Part shown: piece by piece, positions 8,559 through 17,005 of the stretch
How positions within the stretch are numbered: the first letter of the stretch is position 1
Layout of the letters: each line of letters opens with the position of its first letter
NCBI RefSeq assembly: GCF_003316875.1
Contig: NZ_QMIL01000001.1
Span: 496,001-560,000 of the forward strand
Source of the DNA: Aliidiomarina celeris
GTDB taxonomy: Bacteria; Pseudomonadota; Gammaproteobacteria; Enterobacterales; Alteromonadaceae
Direction of reading: 5' to 3'
Length of the DNA stretch: 64,000 nt
Notes under the pieces: model-generated
The model's database searches: none
What the model saw: only the letters and a program-made list of their open reading frames with translations
Told to the model about the DNA's origin: nothing
Translations under genes and position numbers: made by a program

Positions 8559-9902
8559 TTAAGGTAATAGCCTGTTTATATCGTTAAAAACAGCAACCAT
8601 CATAAGCATAACTAAGAGCATGAGCCCTATTCTAAAACCAAGCTCCTGAACCCGCTCTGGCACTGGCCGACCACGAACCCACTCAATAAAGTAAAAAAGC
8701 AAGTGTCCGCCGTCTAACATTGGAATGGGCAGTAAGTTCAAAATCCCAAGACTAACGCTAATTAAAGCGAGAAAGCTCAGAAAGTATACAAGCCCATAAC
8801 TGGCGTGAGTTCCCGCACCTTGTGCAATCCCAATGGGTCCGCTCAGGTTATTCACGCCCATGTCGCCCACAATGAGCTTTTTAATCATGGACACACTTAG
8901 GCCCATTAACTGCCAGGTTCGTTCTACCCCACCCACGAATGCTCCTATTGGACCATATTGAAGACTAAAACGATAGGCTTCTGGGTATTGTTCGAAAGCC
9001 GGCGCCACACCAAGTAAACCTCGGCCGTTCTCTGCGCCTAAGCGCACCGCCACATCCATTTCTCGGCCTTCGCGCTCTAAAGTGAGCGTTATTTGTTCGT
9101 TGGGGCGCTCAGCAATGAAGGCTCTTATTTGTTCCCAATTCGTTACAGGAGTTCCATTAAACTTGGTGATTTTATCACGCTGGCGTAAACCAGCAACGGC
9201 TGCTGGGGACCCTTCCGCAATCCAAGCAAGCTCTGTAAGCGCTTCAGGTTGGAAAACTTGAATACCTAAACTACCAATTGTGCTCTGCGTTTCTGGGTCA
9301 AACTGCCATTCTGTTAAGTCGAGTACATATTCGTTTCTACTCCCGGCACTGTCGGCAGCTTCAACCCGTGTTTGTGCGTCGCCCATACGCGCTACTAAGC
9401 GCAAATTAATATCTTGCCAGTCGTAAACACGGTGGCCGTCAACGCTCAGTATTTCACTGCCTACCGGTAACCCAGCGCGCTGCGCCACACTATTTTCTTC
9501 TACGGCGCCCACAATAGGCTTTACCGACGGAACGCCGATCATCAACATCAGCCACAATGCTGCAATTGCAAAAATAAAGTTCGCTACTGGCCCTGCCACA
9601 ACCACAGCAGCACGTTGCCCTAGCGATTTAGAGCGAAAACTTTGCTGAACTTCGGCGTCTTTGGTCGGGTCGATTTCATGATCAAGCATGCGTACATAGC
9701 CGCCCAACGGAACCGCTGCAATTTGATACTGAGTGCCGTCTTTACCCAACCATTTAAATAAGGGTTTACCAAAACCGATGGAAAAGGTTAAAACCTTTAC
9801 ACCACAGCGGCGAGCCACCCAAAAGTGGCCAAATTCATGGAAGGTTACCACCAAGCCTAAGGCAACGATAAACGCCCCTATCGACCACAACACCTGTTCC
9901 AA
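8559..9902 (-). CDS. rseP: Site-2 protease RseP (regulator of sigma E)
   Basis: A 447-residue inner-membrane metalloprotease. The zinc-binding HEFGH lies in the first transmembrane segment (near residue 22), and the third zinc ligand is in LLPIPMLDGGH toward the C-terminus. Two PDZ domains lie between (about 120-220, and about 220-310 starting EALTELAWIAEGS). It makes the second cut in RseA after DegS, releasing sigma E when outer-membrane folding fails. This fits its place directly upstream of bamA. It begins one base before the end of dxr. Confidence 0.95.
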   Translation of the reverse strand: MEQVLWSIGAFIVALGLVVTFHEFGHFWVARRCGVKVLTFSIGFGKPLFKWLGKDGTQYQIAAVPLGGYVRMLDHEIDPTKDAEVQQSFRSKSLGQRAAVVVAGPVANFIFAIAALWLMLMIGVPSVKPIVGAVEENSVAQRAGLPVGSEILSVDGHRVYDWQDINLRLVARMGDAQTRVEAADSAGSRNEYVLDLTEWQFDPETQSTIGSLGIQVFQPEALTELAWIAEGSPAAVAGLRQRDKITKFNGTPVTNWEQIRAFIAERPNEQITLTLEREGREMDVAVRLGAENGRGLLGVAPAFEQYPEAYRFSLQYGPIGAFVGGVERTWQLMGLSVSMIKKLIVGDMGVNNLSGPIGIAQGAGTHASYGLVYFLSFLALISVSLGILNLLPIPMLDGGHLLFYFIEWVRGRPVPERVQELGFRIGLMLLVMLMMVAVFNDINRLLP

Positions 9903-11111
9903 TTACCACCTCTTCTCTATCAGTTCTTGCGCCACGCGCCGAGCGTTTGCGTCGCACGCTAATATCGCGTCCATATCATCGACCATAGCATTGGCAGTGA
10001 GTTCAACTACACCCGCACAAATTTCGGCAATGGCCGTAAATGGAATTTTTTCATGCAAAAAATGAGCAACTGCAATTTCATTGGCGGCGTTCAGTGCTGT
10101 GGTTGCACTCTGCCCAGCCCAACAGGCATCAATGGCCAATTTTAAACAGGGATAGCGCTGTAAATCAGGCGCCATAAAGGTAAGCGCTCCAAGGGTGCTA
10201 AAGTTAAGGGGTGCGACCCCACTGGCAATGCGTTGTGGGTATGCCATAGTATGCGCAATCGGCGTTCGCATGTCGGGCTGCCCGAGCTGCGCCAGCACCG
10301 AGCCGTCGGTGTATTGCACCATAGAGTGAATAACGCTTTGTGGATGCACCACAATTTCCAATTGCTCTTGGCTACAATTAAACAGCCAGCGCGCTTCAAT
10401 ATACTCTAAGCCTTTGTTTAGCATTGTGGCCGAGTCGACCGATATTTTCTGCCCCATTGACCAATTCGGGTGTGCACAAGCCGCAGCGGGCGTTTGCTTT
10501 TTTAGGTCGGCAATTGGGAGATCTCGAAAAGGGCCGCCCGACCCGGTCAATATGATTTTTTGCACGCCATAATTTGCTAAGTCTGCATTACCATTGGCCT
10601 GCTGAACAGCTTCGGGGAGCGCCTGAAAAATCGCATTGTGCTCGCTATCTACCGGCAAAACTTGAGCGCCCGACTGCTGCGCCGCGCGCATAAAAAACTC
10701 GCCGCTCATCACTAAAGCTTCTTTATTCGCTAGCAAAACGCGTTTGCCCGCTTTTACCGCTGCATAGGTCGGTGCTAACCCCGCAGCGCCAACAATGGCC
10801 GCCATTACCGTGTCCACTTCAGTGGCAGTAACAACAGCACACAAGTCGTCGACTTGGTCCAGTACGGGGATATTCCGCAATAACGGGCTGCTGGCCAGTT
10901 CCGCGCGTAAACTTTGCGCGGCTTGAGCGTCGGTCATCACCACCACGTCTGGCACAAAACGGCGGCACAGAACCACCATGGCTTGCCAGTTTTTATGTGC
11001 AGTTAATGCGAATACCTTAAAGTGCTCAGGATGGCGCGCAACAACGTCGAGGGTGCTTTCCCCAATTGAACCTGTTGCGCCGAGTACAGAAATACGTTGC
11101 ATACTACCCAT
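9903..11111 (-). CDS. dxr: 1-deoxy-D-xylulose-5-phosphate reductoisomerase
   Basis: Converts DXP to MEP with NADPH, the committed step of the MEP isoprenoid pathway, and so feeds undecaprenyl phosphate (see uppS next door). An N-terminal Rossmann motif [11 protein letters not shown], the DXR signature [10 protein letters not shown] and the metal-binding segment [10 protein letters not shown] are visible; length 402. The start may be the first ATG (11111, overlapping the cdsA stop) or the ATG three codons downstream (11102, giving MQRISVLG); the sequence does not decide clearly between them. Confidence 0.95.
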   Translation of the reverse strand: MGSMQRISVLGATGSIGESTLDVVARHPEHFKVFALTAHKNWQAMVVLCRRFVPDVVVMTDAQAAQSLRAELASSPLLRNIPVLDQVDDLCAVVTATEVDTVMAAIVGAAGLAPTYAAVKAGKRVLLANKEALVMSGEFFMRAAQQSGAQVLPVDSEHNAIFQALPEAVQQANGNADLANYGVQKIILTGSGGPFRDLPIADLKKQTPAAACAHPNWSMGQKISVDSATMLNKGLEYIEARWLFNCSQEQLEIVVHPQSVIHSMVQYTDGSVLAQLGQPDMRTPIAHTMAYPQRIASGVAPLNFSTLGALTFMAPDLQRYPCLKLAIDACWAGQSATTALNAANEIAVAHFLHEKIPFTAIAEICAGVVELTANAMVDDMDAILACDANARRVAQELIEKRW

Positions 11112-11988
11112 TCATACTTAATGGCGAGTGAATAAGCCACAAGTAACCCACTAAAAATATAGGTAATGCCGAGGTTAAACTGTCGATTCGGTCAAGAATA
11201 CCGCCGTGCCCTGGCAGCAAAGAGCCGCTGTCTTTAACGCCAGCACAACGTTTGAACATGCTTTCGTTTAGGTCACCAAACACCGACACCACCGCGGTTG
11301 CAATGCTCATTAAAAAGAACGACAACAGCAGTGAACGCGGCACGTCAATAAGAAAGGCAACGAATGCCATTACGCAAATAGACAACACCAAGCCACCCAC
11401 AAAGCCTTCTTTGGTTTTGCCGGGGCTAACTTCGGGCATGAGTTTGTGTTTGCCAAACTTTTTGCCCGCAAAATAAGCACCTACATCTGCCGCCCAAACG
11501 AGCGCAAATACGTAAAGCACGGTAAAAGAGCCAAAATACATGGACTGTTCATAATTCAGTGCTCGCAGCGCCATGAGCGCAGCCCATGCCGGAACTAGAA
11601 TCAGCACTCCAAATACGCCTACAAAAATGCGACTGCGCGCCCATACACAGCGGCTTTTCGGGAAGTTGAAAATCATAAAAATGGCCAGTAACCACCACAG
11701 GCTACCAATAATCACGGGATAAAGTACGCTTGGCTGAATGCCTGTTTCAGTCCAAATGGAGTGAATGGGAGTAAACCACCCTAGAATCCCAATTAAACTA
11801 CCCGTAAATAAACAATAAAGAATGCGGCCGGGTGCATGTTTGACACCCATCAGTGGCGACCATTCCCATGCAGCGAGCACAAGCACTACCCCAATTACCC
11901 ATGCAAACCAGTCTAACGGCAGCCAAAATATAGCGACAAGTGCAATTGGAATGAGCACTAAAGCCGTAGTTAATCTTTGTTTTAGCAA
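11104..11988 (-). CDS. cdsA: Phosphatidate cytidylyltransferase
   Basis: Makes CDP-diacylglycerol from phosphatidic acid and CTP at the inner membrane, the precursor of all phospholipids. The 294-residue protein has about eight hydrophobic segments and ends with the family signature region [25 protein letters not shown], including the conserved Asp residues. It overlaps dxr by a few bases and follows uppS by 15 bp, so the three probably form one transcript. Confidence 0.95.
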   Translation of the reverse strand: MLKQRLTTALVLIPIALVAIFWLPLDWFAWVIGVVLVLAAWEWSPLMGVKHAPGRILYCLFTGSLIGILGWFTPIHSIWTETGIQPSVLYPVIIGSLWWLLAIFMIFNFPKSRCVWARSRIFVGVFGVLILVPAWAALMALRALNYEQSMYFGSFTVLYVFALVWAADVGAYFAGKKFGKHKLMPEVSPGKTKEGFVGGLVLSICVMAFVAFLIDVPRSLLLSFFLMSIATAVVSVFGDLNESMFKRCAGVKDSGSLLPGHGGILDRIDSLTSALPIFLVGYLWLIHSPLSMNG

Positions 11989-12003
11989 AAAAGATTCCTC
12001 ATT

Positions 12004-12765
12004 TTAAATTCCCGCCAGCAGTTGTTGTCGTTGTTCGCTGGTCAGGCCGAATCGCCGTTCTCGACGCATAAAACAGTCGATTGCTTCCATAAAGGTGTGG
12101 TCGTTAAAGTCAGGCCACAATATATCGGCGAAATACAATTCTGCATAGGCTAATTGCCACAGCAAGAAGTTGCTTATTCTGATATCTCCGCCCGTTCGAA
12201 TCAAGAGATCTGGAGGAGGTAGATCAGCCAAGCTCAGCGCTCCGGCAACAGCCGACTCATCAATATCGCTCGGATCTAGCGTGCCAGCCTGTACCTGCCG
12301 GGCAAGGCTTTGGCAAGCATTCGCGATGTCCCATCGGCCGCCATAATTGGCTGCGACATTCAACACCAAATCTGTACCTTCGGCAGTCGCCGCTTGGGCA
12401 GCCTGAATACGCTCTTGCAGGCGCTGGCTAAAACGTGAAATGTCGCCAATAACATTCAAACGAACGCCATTTTTCTTGAGCTGCGGCACCTCTCTTTTTA
12501 ACACGGCAATGAACAGCTCCATGAGCAAATTCACTTCCTTTTCCGGGCGCCCCCAGTTCTCACTACTAAACGCAAATAAGGTGAGCGCGTCGATATTATT
12601 CCGCCGCGCAAAGGCCACAGCCTTACGCACCGCGCTTGCTCCCGCACGATGACCATGTGTTCTGCTTTTGCCACGCTGTGCAGCCCAACGACCGTTGCCA
12701 TCCATAATAATGGCCACATGCCTTGGCATACCCTCAACAAGCGCAGTAGTGTCTGTCCCTGTCAT
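12004..12765 (-). CDS. uppS: Undecaprenyl diphosphate synthase (cis-prenyltransferase)
   Basis: Adds eight isopentenyl units in cis to farnesyl diphosphate, giving the carrier lipid precursor for peptidoglycan and O-antigen. The catalytic Asp lies in the N-terminal IIMDGNGRWAAQRG, and the C-terminal signature RTGGDIRISNFLLWQLAYAE is complete. Length is 253. The gene starts 80 bp after frr, across a terminator-like hairpin. Confidence 0.96.
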   Translation of the reverse strand: MTGTDTTALVEGMPRHVAIIMDGNGRWAAQRGKSRTHGHRAGASAVRKAVAFARRNNIDALTLFAFSSENWGRPEKEVNLLMELFIAVLKREVPQLKKNGVRLNVIGDISRFSQRLQERIQAAQAATAEGTDLVLNVAANYGGRWDIANACQSLARQVQAGTLDPSDIDESAVAGALSLADLPPPDLLIRTGGDIRISNFLLWQLAYAELYFADILWPDFNDHTFMEAIDCFMRRERRFGLTSEQRQQLLAGI

Positions 12766-12787
12766 ACTGTGTATTTCACAAAAATAA

Positions 12788-12816
12788 ACGCCGTGCGAGT
12801 ATACCCTACACGGCGT
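12788..12816 (-). terminator. Hairpin terminator between frr and uppS
   Basis: Perfect 8-bp arms (ACGCCGTG and CACGGCGT) enclose a 13-base loop. Read leftwards, the stem is followed by the T-rich TTATTTTTG. It lies after frr and before uppS, so it should end, or reduce, transcription from the rpsB-tsf-pyrH-frr side before the lipid genes. Confidence 0.7.
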
Positions 12817-12845
12817 GAGTCTCCAATCTGCTCGCTAACGAGCGC

Positions 12846-13409
12846 TTAAACTTCCATCAATTCGGCTTCTTTCGCCGCCAACAAAGCGTCGATAGCCTTT
12901 ACCGACTCGTCGGTCAGTTTTTGAATGTCATCTTGTGCACGACGTTCTTCGTCTTCCGTAATTTCCTTTTCTTTCAGCAGTTCTTTCAGGTCGTTGTTCG
13001 CGTCGCGGCGAATATTGCGTACCGCTACCCGGCCCCCTTCGGCTTCATTGCGCACCACTTTCACTAAATCTTTACGGCGCTCTTCTGTTAACGGCGGCAA
13101 TGGTACGCGAATAACTGTACCTGCTGCTGCAGGATTCAAACCTAAATCGGAGGTTAAAATCGCTTTTTCTACCGCACCCGATGAACTCTTATCGAACACA
13201 GTAATCGTTAGTGTGCGCGAGTCTTCCACCGTAATATTAGCAAGCTGCTTGAGCGGTGTGTCGGTTCCGTAATAAGGCACCATAACTCCATCGAGAATAC
13301 TCGGGTGCGCGCGGCCAGTGCGAACTTTCGACATTTGGCTTTGCAGTGCGTCCACACTCTTCTTCATTCTATCTTTGGCGTCTGCCAGAATTTCTTTAAT
13401 CACGTTCAT
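12846..13409 (-). CDS. frr: Ribosome recycling factor
   Basis: With EF-G, RRF splits post-termination ribosomes. At 187 residues it is of standard size. The sequence has the family features [17 protein letters not shown] near residue 30 and [15 protein letters not shown] in the tail helix of the three-helix bundle. It lies 5 bp after pyrH, so it is translated from the same message. Confidence 0.96.
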   Translation of the reverse strand: MNVIKEILADAKDRMKKSVDALQSQMSKVRTGRAHPSILDGVMVPYYGTDTPLKQLANITVEDSRTLTITVFDKSSSGAVEKAILTSDLGLNPAAAGTVIRVPLPPLTEERRKDLVKVVRNEAEGGRVAVRNIRRDANNDLKELLKEKEITEDEERRAQDDIQKLTDESVKAIDALLAAKEAELMEV

Positions 13410-13414
13410 ACCCC

Positions 13415-14164
13415 TTAGGCGTCATTCGTAGTGTTCTGCAACCGTGTAATCAGTGTACCTTCATCTTCGCCCATAATCACGGACTTCAATGCACCAGGTT
13501 TGTTCATATTAAAAATACGAATGGGTAAGTTATGGTCGCGCGCCAAAGTAAAGGCCGCAAGATCCATAACCTTGAGCTCTTTACTTAATACTTCGCTGTA
13601 ATCCAATTCGTCGTAACGCGTTGCGTCAGGATCTTTCATTGGATCGGCACTGTAAACACCATCAACTTTAGTGGCTTTTAGCACCACGTCGGCTTCAATC
13701 TCGATACCGCGTAAGCACGCAGCAGAATCGGTAGTAAAGAATGGGTTACCGGTTCCCGCGGAGAAAATAACAACACGGCCAGACTTCAACAAGCTAATGG
13801 CTTCTGCCCAACTGTAACTGTCGCAAACGCCACGTAATTCAATGGCCGACATTAGCCGAGCGTTCACATACGCGCGGTGTAATGCGTCGCGCATTGCCAA
13901 ACCATTCATTACCGTTGCCAACATACCCATATGGTCGCCAACTACGCGGTTCATGCCGGCCTTCGCTAGCCCTTCACCGCGAAATAAATTGCCACCACCA
14001 ATTACAACCCCCACTTGCACACCCAATTCTAAAACTTCTTTTATTTCTTGGGCCATGCGGTCGAGCACGCGGGCATCAATACCAAAGGGCTCTTCACCCA
14101 TTAATGCTTCACCGCTTAACTTAAGCAAAATGCGACGATAACTCGGTTTTGGATTTGTGCTCAT
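13415..14164 (-). CDS. pyrH: UMP kinase
   Basis: Bacterial-type hexameric UMP kinase of the amino-acid kinase fold: UMP + ATP to UDP. The P-loop-like KLSGEALMG, the GGGNLFRG glycine loop and the nucleotide-binding [12 protein letters not shown] region are present in 249 residues. It sits between tsf and frr in the conserved rpsB-tsf-pyrH-frr order. A strong terminator separates it from tsf, so pyrH probably has its own promoter near 14170-14200; none is obvious by eye. Confidence 0.96.
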   Translation of the reverse strand: MSTNPKPSYRRILLKLSGEALMGEEPFGIDARVLDRMAQEIKEVLELGVQVGVVIGGGNLFRGEGLAKAGMNRVVGDHMGMLATVMNGLAMRDALHRAYVNARLMSAIELRGVCDSYSWAEAISLLKSGRVVIFSAGTGNPFFTTDSAACLRGIEIEADVVLKATKVDGVYSADPMKDPDATRYDELDYSEVLSKELKVMDLAAFTLARDHNLPIRIFNMNKPGALKSVIMGEDEGTLITRLQNTTNDA

Positions 14165-14203
14165 GTGGAGGCTTTCCTTCTTCAGTAAAATTGCTCAAAA
14201 AAA

Positions 14204-14230
14204 ACCGCGCCGACTGTCGTCAGGCGCGGT
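14204..14230 (-). terminator. Strong Rho-independent terminator after tsf
   Basis: Arms ACCGCGCC and GGCGCGGT are perfectly complementary, with three further GAC/GTC pairs inside. On the minus strand the stem runs straight into eight T residues. It should end the rpsB-tsf transcript upstream of pyrH. Confidence 0.9.
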
Positions 14231-14265
14231 GGATTATTTTACGGGTTCGGCATAAAGGCCATCAA

Positions 14266-15141
14266 TTAACCCTTCGCTGCAGCTACCTGAGCTTGTACTT
14301 CAGCGGCAAAGTCTTCCGACTTGCGCTCAATACCTTCGCCAACTTCGAAACGTACGAAGCTAACAACATCAGCACCGGCTTCTTTCAGTAATTCACCCAC
14401 AGACTTGCTTGGGTCTTTAACGAAAGGCTGGCCAGTAAGGCTGATTTCACCGGTGAATTTCTTCATGCGGCCTTCAACCATTTTCTCAGCGATTTCTTTT
14501 GGCTTGCCAGACTGCATAGCGATATCAATTTGAATTTCACGCTCTTTTGCAATCACGTCTGCAGCTACGTCTTCTGGCTTCACGAACTGCGGGTTGCTTG
14601 CCGCAACATGCATTGCCACGTCTTTTGCAAGCTCTGCGTTACCGCCAGTAATAGCAACAGCCACACCAATACGGCCGCCATGAACATAAGTACCCACCAA
14701 GTCACCGCCTTCAAGCGTAGCAACACGGCGAACATTCATGTTCTCACCAATTTTAGCAACCAAAGTTTCGCGCGTTTCTTCAACAGTGGCGTCGCCAAGT
14801 GAAGTAGTACGAAGCGCTTCAACGTCAGTAAAGCGGCCTGCGAACGCAGCGTCGATCAGTTTTTCGCCGAAAGCTAAGAAGCTTGCGTCGCGAGCAACGA
14901 AGTCAGTTTCACAGTTCAGCTCAACCAAAGTACCTACGTTGCCTTCAGCTTTGGTTAAAATAACACCTTCAGCAGCAATACGGCCGGCTTTCTTCGCCGC
15001 TTTTGCTTGACCGCTCTTACGCATATTCTCAATCGCAAGCTCGATATCACCGTTCGCTTCTTCAAGGGCTTTCTTACAATCCATCATGCCGGCGCCAGTG
15101 CGCTCGCGCAATTCTTTTACCATTGCAGCGGTAATTGCCAT
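14266..15141 (-). CDS. tsf: Translation elongation factor Ts
   Basis: Nucleotide exchange factor for EF-Tu. The N-terminal UBA-like part contains [19 protein letters not shown] and the core contains the TDFVARD motif that contacts EF-Tu. At 291 residues it is slightly longer than E. coli EF-Ts (283). It follows rpsB by 67 bp, across a GC-rich hairpin. Confidence 0.97.
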   Translation of the reverse strand: MAITAAMVKELRERTGAGMMDCKKALEEANGDIELAIENMRKSGQAKAAKKAGRIAAEGVILTKAEGNVGTLVELNCETDFVARDASFLAFGEKLIDAAFAGRFTDVEALRTTSLGDATVEETRETLVAKIGENMNVRRVATLEGGDLVGTYVHGGRIGVAVAITGGNAELAKDVAMHVAASNPQFVKPEDVAADVIAKEREIQIDIAMQSGKPKEIAEKMVEGRMKKFTGEISLTGQPFVKDPSKSVGELLKEAGADVVSFVRFEVGEGIERKSEDFAAEVQAQVAAAKG

Positions 15142-15177
15142 GATTCAGTCCTCAATACGTCAGAATTCTTAAAATAA

Positions 15178-15195
15178 GCCCGGCCGAAGCCGGGC
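15178..15195 (-). terminator. Hairpin between rpsB and tsf, possible attenuator
   Basis: GCCCGGC and GCCGGGC arms with a CGAA loop on the plus strand (TTCG tetraloop on the transcribed strand). Downstream in the direction of transcription is TTATTTTAAG, a weak T-run. Placed between rpsB and tsf, it may lower tsf expression relative to rpsB rather than stop it. That role is inferred from position. Confidence 0.65.
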
Positions 15196-15208
15196 CTCGA
15201 TTTCGCTA

Positions 15209-15964
15209 TTACTCAGCGCTTGCTTCCGCGTCTTCTTCCGACGCTTCTACAAAGTCGTCAGCTGGAGAAACTTCTGCGCCGCCTTTTTGGCGACCTTCAG
15301 TAATTGCAGCTGCCGCAGCATTCAAATAAAGCTGAATCGCGCGAATGGCGTCGTCGTTCCCCGGAATAACGTAATCTACGCCGTCAGGGTTAGAGTTGGT
15401 ATCAACCACAGAAATAACTGGAATACCTAGGTTGTTTGCTTCTTTAATTGCAATGTGCTCGTGATCAGCGTCGATAACGAACAATGCGTCAGGCAAACCG
15501 CCCATGTTTTTGATACCACCAAGGCTCTTTTCGAGTTTTTCCATTTCACGCGTTAATGTTAACGCTTCTTTCTTGGTAATTTTCTCGAAGGTACCGTCTT
15601 GGCTTTGCGTTTCAAGATCTTTCAAACGTTTGATCGACTGACGCACGGTTTTCCAGTTGGTCAGCATACCGCCCAACCAACGGTGGTTCACGTAGAACTG
15701 GTTACAGCTTTTTGCTGCAGTTGCGATTTGCTCAGAAGCAGCACGCTTAGTTCCTACGAATAAAACTTTACCGTTGTTCGCGCCAACTTGAGTTAACACG
15801 TCTAATGCTTTGTTAAACATTGGTACGGTAGACTCGAGGTTGATGATATGAATCTTGTTGCGAGCACCAAAGATGAAAGGTTTCATCTTAGGGTTCCAGA
15901 AACGAGTTTGGTGACCGAAGTGAACACCAGCTTTAAGCATGTCGCGCATGGACACATTTGCCAT
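15209..15964 (-). CDS. rpsB: 30S ribosomal protein S2
   Basis: A 251-residue S2 protein. It begins [24 protein letters not shown], a hallmark of the family, and contains the second S2 signature in [19 protein letters not shown]. The acidic tail ([11 protein letters not shown]) is typical of halophilic or marine relatives. First gene of the rpsB-tsf transcript; its leader and promoter are annotated separately. Confidence 0.97.
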   Translation of the reverse strand: MANVSMRDMLKAGVHFGHQTRFWNPKMKPFIFGARNKIHIINLESTVPMFNKALDVLTQVGANNGKVLFVGTKRAASEQIATAAKSCNQFYVNHRWLGGMLTNWKTVRQSIKRLKDLETQSQDGTFEKITKKEALTLTREMEKLEKSLGGIKNMGGLPDALFVIDADHEHIAIKEANNLGIPVISVVDTNSNPDGVDYVIPGNDDAIRAIQLYLNAAAAAITEGRQKGGAEVSPADDFVEASEEDAEASAE

Positions 15965-15974
15965 AATCTATTTT

Positions 15975-16100
15975 CCTTTTAAGGGGTTAGGCCTCCATAT
16001 ACCCCATTCTGCGACCCGTTAAGGGCACCCCGCATAATGTGTCGGTATATGTGTGTTAATTTAAGGTTCGCTCTGCAGGAATTGAATTTCCTATTCAGGC
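15975..16100 (-). promoter_or_regulatory. rpsB mRNA leader, probable S2 autoregulatory element
   Basis: About 140 bases of leader lie between the predicted promoter and the rpsB start. Next to the start is a GGGGT/ACCCC stem (15983-15987 with 16001-16005) enclosing GGCCT-type loop bases. This resembles the rpsB leaders of gammaproteobacteria in which S2 represses its own translation. Similarity is judged by eye; the function is known for the family and inferred here. Confidence 0.5.
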
Positions 16101-16107
16101 GGCGCGT

Positions 16108-16136
16108 TTTATACCACAGGCGCTCTATAAATACAA
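16108..16136 (-). promoter_or_regulatory. Sigma-70 promoter for rpsB-tsf
   Basis: Read leftwards: TTGTAT (16131-16136), a 17-base spacer, then TATAAA (16108-16113) preceded by TGG. A GC-rich discriminator (ACGCGCC) follows, a feature of growth-rate and stringently controlled ribosomal promoters. No competing promoter was seen upstream of rpsB. Confidence 0.7.
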
Positions 16137-16213
16137 GCCAGATGCGGATTGAAGCGAATTCTGGTACACTCGCTTTTTTATAAATTTCCGCCTCTATGAA
16201 GTGAAGGGTTGTC

Positions 16214-16999
16214 ATGGCTGCAAAGATTAAAACCGCCGATGAAATAGAAAAAATGCGCGTAGCCGGCCGCTTGGCCGCGAGTGTGCTAGAAATGATTGGT
16301 CCGCATGTAAAAGCGGGCGTTACCACCGACGAGCTCAACACCATTTGTCACGACTATATTGTGGCACACGACGCCTACCCTGCCCCACTTAATTACCATG
16401 GTTTCCCCAAGTCCATTTGTACCTCAGTGAACCATTGCGTTTGCCACGGCATTCCCAACGACAAGCCGCTTAAAAACGGTGACATTATCAATATAGACGT
16501 GACGGTTCGAAAAGACGGCTATCACGGCGACACCAGTAAAATGTTTGTAGTCGGCGAAGGGTCTATTTTGGCAAATCGGCTGATCAAAGTTACCCAAGAG
16601 TCGCTTTATAAAGCCATTAAAATGGTCAAGCCGGGTGTTCAGCTAGGCGATATTGGCGCAGCCATTCAACAATACGGAGAAAGTTTTGGCTATTCGATCG
16701 TACGCGAATACTGCGGCCATGGCATTGGTAACGAATTCCATGAAGACCCACAAGTGCTTCATTATGGCCGAGCGGGCACTGGCGACACGCTGCAAGCGGG
16801 TATGTGCTTAACCATAGAGCCGATGATCAATGCAGGAAAACGCCACACCAAGGTGCTGCGCGACAATTGGACGGTACTTACTAAAGATCGTAGCTTGAGT
16901 GCGCAATGGGAACACACCTTGTTGGTCACAGAAACGGGTGTAGAAGTGTTAACCTTGCGCGAAGACGAAGATTTACCGCGCGTTATTGAGGTTGCGTAG
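16214..16999 (+). CDS. map: Methionine aminopeptidase, type I
   Basis: Removes the N-terminal Met from new proteins. The 261-residue type I enzyme has its five metal ligands in the expected contexts: Asp in IINIDVTV, Asp in GYHGDTSKMF, His in CGHGIGNEFHE, Glu in LTIEPMI and Glu in QWEHTLLVT. It is divergent from rpsB, as in most gammaproteobacteria, and starts 12 bases after an AAGTGAAGGG-type ribosome-binding region. glnD follows 6 bp after its stop. Confidence 0.97.
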   Translation: MAAKIKTADEIEKMRVAGRLAASVLEMIGPHVKAGVTTDELNTICHDYIVAHDAYPAPLNYHGFPKSICTSVNHCVCHGIPNDKPLKNGDIINIDVTVRKDGYHGDTSKMFVVGEGSILANRLIKVTQESLYKAIKMVKPGVQLGDIGAAIQQYGESFGYSIVREYCGHGIGNEFHEDPQVLHYGRAGTGDTLQAGMCLTIEPMINAGKRHTKVLRDNWTVLTKDRSLSAQWEHTLLVTETGVEVLTLREDEDLPRVIEVA

Positions 17000-17005
17000 A
17001 ATCCA

